From: JBGLNJ01 sp964353405
GTDB taxonomy: Bacteria; Chloroflexota; Anaerolineae; Fen-1058
Direction of reading: 5' to 3'
Length of the DNA stretch: 10,511 nt
Assembly: GCA_964353405.1 (NCBI GenBank)
Contig: CAYGWJ010000443.1
Coordinates: forward strand, 1 to 10,511
The notes under the pieces are model-generated. The model was not told where the DNA came from. It worked only from the letters and a program-made list of their open reading frames with translations, and did no database searches. Within the stretch, counting starts at the first letter, position 1, and the number at the start of each line of letters is the position of its first letter. Both the position numbers and the translations under genes were made by a program. This document shows, in pieces, positions 7,166 to 10,511 of this stretch.

Positions 7166-7483
7166 TTATTGGCGTCGAGACGAGGCGAGTCGCGCGGTGT
7201 GATGATGATACGTCCACCACGGGCTGGGTGCTGTGGACGTGGCGGGCAATGAGAGTGTGCCGCTGTCGAGTGCGCGCGCTCGCACGATGGCCGCAGCGAT
7301 GATGGCAACCCTGAGTTTGCTCGCGTGTTCGTCAATGCCGGATGTCTCTTCTGTTGTGGCTGATGCGGCCTCTGGCTCGGCATCCCGCAATCGAACGAGC
7401 AATATCATCGCCACGAGCACCAACGCCATCGCCGCAAACACCAATCCCATACCCAGTCCCGTGATTCGCAATGCGTCTGCCAT
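7166..7483 (-). CDS. OadG-like small membrane subunit of a sodium-pumping decarboxylase
   Basis: A 105-residue protein. An N-terminal membrane helix (about 7-31, GLGMGLVFAAMALVLVAMILLV) is followed by an acidic, Ala/Thr-rich linker (33-55), an amphipathic stretch KLRVAIIAAAIVRARAL (56-72) and a basic tail with WW (89-90) and HHH (93-95). This layout is that of OadG/MmdD gamma or delta subunits. These anchor the carboxyltransferase to the membrane-bound beta subunit of oxaloacetate or methylmalonyl-CoA decarboxylase pumps. The assignment rests on helix pattern and on the position directly downstream of an MmdA-family gene. Short OadG sequences are weakly conserved. On the complement, GGAG (7494-7491) lies seven bases before the ATG and is part of a heptad repeat. 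Neither a beta subunit nor a biotin carrier gene is in the window. Confidence 0.8.
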   Translation of the reverse strand: MADALRITGLGMGLVFAAMALVLVAMILLVRLRDAEPEAASATTEETSGIDEHASKLRVAIIAAAIVRARALDSGTLSLPATSTAPSPWWTYHHHTARLASSRRQ

Positions 7484-7522
7484 CTCTCATCTCCAATCTC
7501 TAATCTCCAATACCCAATATCT
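7481..7522. repeat. Degenerate heptanucleotide tandem repeat (six units)
   Basis: Six consecutive 7-mers run without gaps on the + strand: CATCTCT, CATCTCC, AATCTCT, AATCTCC, AATACCC, AATATCT. The consensus is AATCTCC (GGAGATT on the transcribed-gene strand). They fill the whole gap between the carboxyltransferase stop (7521-7523) and the oadG-like start, and they include the start codon itself. Read in the direction of the genes, the units give repeated GGAG/AGAG purine runs, one of which is correctly spaced to act as the Shine-Dalgarno site. Confidence 0.8.
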
Positions 7523-7536
7523 ACAATGGGATATTG
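7515..7536. other. Small inverted repeat at the end of the carboxyltransferase gene
   Basis: CAATATC (7515-7521) and GATATTG (7530-7536) form a 7-bp stem with an 8-base loop around the stop codon. There is no T-tract and the stem is AT-rich. It is more likely a weak mRNA hairpin or chance than a terminator. Confidence 0.3.
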
Positions 7537-9065
7537 CCATGTTTTTTGGCCGGCAGACTGACCTGCTTGTCTCGCAAAAAGCTCAATGCGGCAATCAAGC
7601 GCGGGCGCGTCTCGCTCGGCATGATGATATCGTCAATGTGGCCGGCGGCGGCGGCGGGGTAGGGACCTGCGAATTTTTGCTGATACTCGTCCACCAGGCG
7701 CGCGCGCTCGGCCTGCGCCTCTTGATCTGGCAGGCTCTTGAGCTTTTTGCCGTAAAGGATATTCACAGCGCCTTCCGCGCCCATCACGGCGATTTCGGCG
7801 GTCGGCCACGCCAGCGCCAGATCGGTGCGCGTCAGTTTGCTCGCCATCACGATATACGCGCCGCCATACGCTTTGCGCGTGACGAGGCTGATCTTGGGAA
7901 CGGTTGCTTCAGAGTAAGCGTAGACGATTTTGGCTCCGTGGCGGATGATGCCGCCGTGCTCTTGCCCCATGCCGGGCAAAAAGCCGGGGCTGTCCACGAA
8001 AGTGATGAGGGGGATATTGAACGCATCGCAAAAGCGGACAAAGCGTGCCATCTTGTCCGCGGCGTCAATGTCAATCACTCCGGCCATGCACGCGGGCTGC
8101 TGCGCCACGATGCCCACCACGCTGCCGTTTAGCCGCGCAAAGCCGATGATACAGTTCTGAGCCCAGTGAGCGTGAACCTCGAAGAACGAGCCGAGGTCAA
8201 ACACGCGTGCGATGACCTGCTGCATGTCGTAGGCTTCGGTCGGACTGGCGGGGATAATGCTGTCCAGAATCGAGTCGCGGCGATTCGGATCGTCGGTTGG
8301 GGCAACGTAGAGCGGCTGCTCGACGTTATTCGACGGCAGGTAGCTCAGCAATCGGCGTGTGATCTGCAACGCAGCGTGCTCGCTGGCGGCTTGAAAGTGC
8401 GCCACGCCGCTGACGCCGGCGTGAACCTCGGCCCCGCCCAACTGCTCGAACGTCACCTGCTCGCCCGTTACGGTCTTGATGACTTCAGGGCCGGTGATGA
8501 ACATATGGCTCGTGCCACTGGTCATGATGACAAAGTCGGTCAGCCCGGGTGAATAGACTGAGCCGCCCGCGCACGGGCCGAGCATCACGCTGATTTGCGG
8601 AATCACGCCAGAAGCCTGCGTATGATGCCAGAACAGGTCGGCATAGCCCGCCAGCGACCACACGCCCTCCTGGATGCGCGCGCCACCCGAATCGTTCAGC
8701 GCGATCACGGGCAGGCCGGAGGCCAGTGCCATGTCCATCAATCGGCACACCTTGAGCGCCTGGGCTTCTGAGAATGTGCCGCCCAGCACAGTAAAATCTT
8801 GAGCAAAGACGGCCACGCGGCGACTATCCACCATGCCCAAACCCGTCACGACGCTGTCGCCCGGATGCCGGTTTTCCTCCAGTCCAAAGTCGCAACAGCG
8901 GTGTGTGATAAATGGATCGGTCTCGAAAAAGGCGCCGGGGTCGAGGAACTCGGCCAGGCGCTCACGTGCAGTGAGCTTGCCTTTGGCATGTTGCGCTTCG
9001 ATGCGGGCTGCCCCGCCACCTTGCGCGGCGGTGGCTCGCCAGCGTTCCAGTTCGGAAAATGGCAT
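7521..9065 (-). CDS. mmdA: Biotin-dependent carboxyltransferase subunit (MmdA / acyl-CoA carboxylase beta family)
   Basis: A complete 514-residue carboxyltransferase. The family moves CO2 between biotin and an acyl-CoA such as propionyl-/methylmalonyl-CoA, either in acyl-CoA carboxylases (PccB) or in sodium-pumping methylmalonyl-CoA decarboxylase (MmdA). The N-half has GGARIQEG (127-134), the oxyanion/CoA-site loop GPCAGGSVYSPGLTDF (163-178) and VTGEQVTFEQLGG (199-211). The C-half has DSPGFLPGMGQEHGGIIRHGAK (358-379), RKAYGGAYIVM (397-407), WPTAEIAVMGAEGAVNILY (420-438) and the typical ending KKHGNIPL. The OadG-like gene directly downstream favours the decarboxylase reading. The missing beta and biotin-carrier genes leave PccB possible. 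Start ATG 9065 has AAGG about 10 bases upstream on the complement. Confidence 0.94.
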   Translation of the reverse strand: MPFSELERWRATAAQGGGAARIEAQHAKGKLTARERLAEFLDPGAFFETDPFITHRCCDFGLEENRHPGDSVVTGLGMVDSRRVAVFAQDFTVLGGTFSEAQALKVCRLMDMALASGLPVIALNDSGGARIQEGVWSLAGYADLFWHHTQASGVIPQISVMLGPCAGGSVYSPGLTDFVIMTSGTSHMFITGPEVIKTVTGEQVTFEQLGGAEVHAGVSGVAHFQAASEHAALQITRRLLSYLPSNNVEQPLYVAPTDDPNRRDSILDSIIPASPTEAYDMQQVIARVFDLGSFFEVHAHWAQNCIIGFARLNGSVVGIVAQQPACMAGVIDIDAADKMARFVRFCDAFNIPLITFVDSPGFLPGMGQEHGGIIRHGAKIVYAYSEATVPKISLVTRKAYGGAYIVMASKLTRTDLALAWPTAEIAVMGAEGAVNILYGKKLKSLPDQEAQAERARLVDEYQQKFAGPYPAAAAGHIDDIIMPSETRPRLIAALSFLRDKQVSLPAKKHGNIPL

Positions 9066-9083
9066 CGTAAGTTACCTTTCAGG

Positions 9084-9095
9084 GCTAATATTAGC
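9084..9095. promoter_or_regulatory. Perfect 12-bp palindrome in the mmdA leader
   Basis: GCTAATATTAGC is a perfect dyad located 19-30 bases upstream of the mmdA start codon, just upstream of its ribosome-binding site. It lies downstream of the predicted -10. A short GCCC-GA-GGGC hairpin (9098-9107) lies next to it. The position suits a repressor operator or a leader structure, but no regulator gene is in view. Confidence 0.4.
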
Positions 9096-9134
9096 GCGCC
9101 CGAGGGCAGTGCGCGGCGATTCCCAGGTAAAAAC

Positions 9135-9163
9135 ATAATAGTCGGCTGGTGGATGACCGTCAT
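9135..9163 (-). promoter_or_regulatory. Putative promoter of the mmdA operon
   Basis: On the complement, ATGACG (9163-9158) and TATTAT (9140-9135) are 17 bp apart. Four and five positions, respectively, match the consensus. The start would be near 9128, giving a leader of about 60 bases. The -35 hexamer is also one unit of the GTCA repeat array. Confidence 0.4.
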
Positions 9164-9178
9164 GTGTCAAACGTCATG
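9153..9178. promoter_or_regulatory. GTCA repeats at 7-bp spacing, possible regulator site
   Basis: Three heptads follow one another: CGTCATG (9158-9164), TGTCAAA (9165-9171) and CGTCATG (9172-9178). This puts GTCA cores exactly 7 bp apart. The first also forms an 11-base palindrome ATGACCGTCAT (9153-9163). The array overlaps the predicted mmdA -35 and lies upstream of the divergent alkD-like gene, so it could control both. This is inferred from pattern only. Confidence 0.35.
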
Positions 9179-9198
9179 CGCGTTGTGGACAAATAGCA

Positions 9199-9228
9199 TT
9201 GACGCGCGCAAGCCAGTTGTGATACATT
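9199..9228 (+). promoter_or_regulatory. Putative promoter of the alkD-like gene
   Basis: TTGACG (9199-9204, five of six consensus positions), an 18-bp spacer and TACATT (9223-9228). Transcription would begin near 9235. That is upstream of all candidate start codons of the gene (TTG 9256, GTG 9280, TTG 9286, ATG 9295). Confidence 0.45.
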
Positions 9229-9294
9229 AAGGCTGTCAGAATCTGTATCTGGCGGTTGAAGCCATCCACGCGGGAACGTGTGCCATTGACGCGT

Positions 9295-10029
9295 ATGATC
9301 AAGTCTGTGCACCCATACCATCAGGAACTCGTCCGGCAGATCAAAAAGCAAGCGGCTGAGGCAAATGTGGCCTTGCAGACACAGGGAGATCGGTACGTCG
9401 GCACTCTTAAACCGTGTTACATGTTCCGAACGGCAGTTTTTCACGAGATCATTCAGGATTGGATCAAGCGTCACGCCGACCTCACACTGACCGAGTATGT
9501 TGATCTTTTGAATTCGTTGTCGCAGGGTGCAACGTATAACGAGTTTATCTCCATCGGTGTGCTGCTCGGCGCCTGGCCTCAGATGCGAACAGCACTCGAA
9601 CCGCATCACCTTGACGTGTGGCTTGACCATGCCCAGGGCTGGGCGGAAGTTGATACCCTCTGTCAGTCCAATTTTACTGCACGAGAGATGCTGTGCCATT
9701 GGAAAGAATGGAAGAGCCGGCTGGTTTCATTTTCCAAAAGCGACAACGTCCACAAATGCAGAGCCAGTCTGGTTCTGCTCACCAGGCCGCTGCGAGAGTC
9801 TGCTGACCCGCGACTTGCGCGGCTGGCGTTTGCCAACCTTGACAGGCTGAAAACCGAAAAGGACATTCTTGTCACCAAAGCAGTCTCGTGGCTGCTGCGG
9901 GCGTTGATCAAATACCATCGCGAGGAGGTCGAGACCTACTTGAGAGACAATGCGGACAGTCTACCCAAAATCGCTCTTCGAGAAACCAGGCATAAACTCA
10001 CAAGCGGTCGGAAATCCGGCCAACTGTGA
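9295..10029 (+). CDS. AlkD-like DNA alkylation repair protein (HEAT-repeat glycosylase family)
   Basis: An all-helical protein of 244 residues counted from ATG 9295. It resembles AlkD, a glycosylase that removes positively charged alkylated purines from DNA without base flipping. Counting from this Met, W116 and D120 in GWAEVDTLC match the spacing of AlkD Trp109/Asp113. R156 in KCRASLVLL fits Arg148, and W199 in KAVSWLLRALIK fits Trp187. The C-terminal NADSLPKIALRETRHKL is family-like. The active residues therefore appear intact. The frame extends upstream to TTG 9256, with GTG 9280 and TTG 9286 also possible. None has a convincing Shine-Dalgarno, so I chose the only ATG. The gene looks lower in GC than its neighbours. 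It is 28 bp from the next gene and probably co-transcribed with it. Confidence 0.84.
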   Translation: MIKSVHPYHQELVRQIKKQAAEANVALQTQGDRYVGTLKPCYMFRTAVFHEIIQDWIKRHADLTLTEYVDLLNSLSQGATYNEFISIGVLLGAWPQMRTALEPHHLDVWLDHAQGWAEVDTLCQSNFTAREMLCHWKEWKSRLVSFSKSDNVHKCRASLVLLTRPLRESADPRLARLAFANLDRLKTEKDILVTKAVSWLLRALIKYHREEVETYLRDNADSLPKIALRETRHKLTSGRKSGQL

Positions 10030-10057
10030 GACCACACATTCAAACCCGGAGGCTAAA

Positions 10058-10511
10058 ATGAAACTGATTGACCTGACCATCCCGCTTGGCATCCAAACCC
10101 CGCCTTGGCCGACCTACGAGCCGCTGCAAATCAAGTATTTCAAGCGACTGGCGCCTAATGGCGCGAACGGCCAGCTCATCACGCACTCGAATCACCTGGG
10201 CACGCACCTCGATGGCGAGATTCACTTTTTCACCGCGGGCAAAGACATTGCCGCGCTCGACCTCAACGATTTTCTCGTCGGCCCCGGCGTGGTGGTTGAC
10301 CTCTCCGACATCGCGGGCGATTACGACATCTACACCTCGCAGATGGTCGAAGAGCGCGTCGAGGTGCGCGAAGGCGACATCCTGATCATCCACACTGGCT
10401 ATCACCGCTATGGTTGGGATCAGCCGCTAGCCGACGAAATCCGCTACATGGTCAAGCACCCCGGCCCCGACCGCGAGTTTGCCGAATGGGCCAAGCGCAA
10501 AAAGATAAAGT
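10058..10511 (+). CDS. Cyclase-family metal-dependent hydrolase (kynurenine formamidase-like), 3' truncated by window edge
   Basis: An open frame of 151 codons continues past the right edge. It encodes the first part of a cyclase-family hydrolase (PF04199 type). These enzymes use Zn or Mn to open amide, lactam or formamide bonds, as in kynurenine formamidase and isatin hydrolase. The N-terminus MKLIDLTIPLG is typical. The metal-binding signature HLGTHLDGEIH has H46, H50, D52 and H56 in place. A second conserved stretch, VREGDILIIHTGYHRYGW, follows near residues 105-122. The start ATG has an excellent CGGAGG (10047-10052) five bases upstream. The exact substrate cannot be given from this fragment. 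The short gap behind the alkD-like gene suggests one transcript. Confidence 0.92.
   Translation, partial: MKLIDLTIPLGIQTPPWPTYEPLQIKYFKRLAPNGANGQLITHSNHLGTHLDGEIHFFTAGKDIAALDLNDFLVGPGVVVDLSDIAGDYDIYTSQMVEERVEVREGDILIIHTGYHRYGWDQPLADEIRYMVKHPGPDREFAEWAKRKKIK

Noticed and set aside
7165..7383. Upstream extension of the DUF2877 reading frame
   Set aside because: It overlaps the oadG-like gene in another frame, is Pro/His/Arg-rich and low in complexity. The ATG one base after the oadG-like stop is the natural start.
7233..8132. A 299-residue plus-strand frame across oadG and the end of mmdA
   Set aside because: It lies antisense to two recognised genes and its translation has no family features.
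10040..10405. Minus-strand frame at the right end
   Set aside because: The plus strand has a continuous cyclase-family frame with the HxGTHxD...H signature and a perfect ribosome-binding site.

Overview
The window is a gene-dense, high-GC stretch of a bacterial chromosome. It carries eleven genes and no RNA gene, insertion sequence or CRISPR array that I can see. Gene types (MsbA-like exporter, ComB, 36-kDa-type SppA, YHS and YtkA-like proteins, DUF2877, a carboxyltransferase with a gamma subunit, AlkD-like protein, metal-dependent cyclase) and the degenerate heptanucleotide repeat suggest a Chloroflexota (Anaerolineae/Caldilineae-type) bacterium, possibly a metagenomic contig. The phylum is an inference.

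Layout, left to right. (1) 1-214 is non-coding and has a good promoter (TTGCCC-16 bp-TATAAT). It precedes a complete half-size ABC exporter (215-2092, +). (2) comB (2-phosphosulfolactate phosphatase, 2108-2806, -) converges on the exporter across a 15-bp gap filled by a palindrome that also contains comB's stop codon. (3) A tightly coupled + operon runs 2964-6316: sppA (S49 membrane peptidase), a DUF4350-like exported protein, a YtkA-like lipoprotein, and a Met/Gly-rich membrane protein with a C-terminal YHS metal-binding domain. The first two junctions are ATGA overlaps and the third gap is 10 bp. This looks like an envelope module, with hints of soft-metal (copper-type) chemistry in its last two members. 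(4) A - strand operon runs 9065-6253: biotin-dependent carboxyltransferase (MmdA/PccB family), then an OadG-like small membrane subunit, then a DUF2877 protein. The first two are separated by a period-7 repeat that carries the ribosome-binding site. The last two are separated by one base. The 3' end of the DUF2877 gene overlaps the YHS gene tail-to-tail by 64 bp. (5) A divergent promoter region (9066-9294) carries palindromes and 7-bp-spaced GTCA repeats. (6) An AlkD-like DNA glycosylase (+) is followed 28 bp later by a cyclase-family amidohydrolase that runs off the right edge.

The parts most worth a second look are the SppA/DUF4350/YtkA/YHS operon as an undescribed envelope system, the pairing of DUF2877 with decarboxylase-type subunits, the heptad repeat acting as a translational signal, and the two unusual convergent gene ends.
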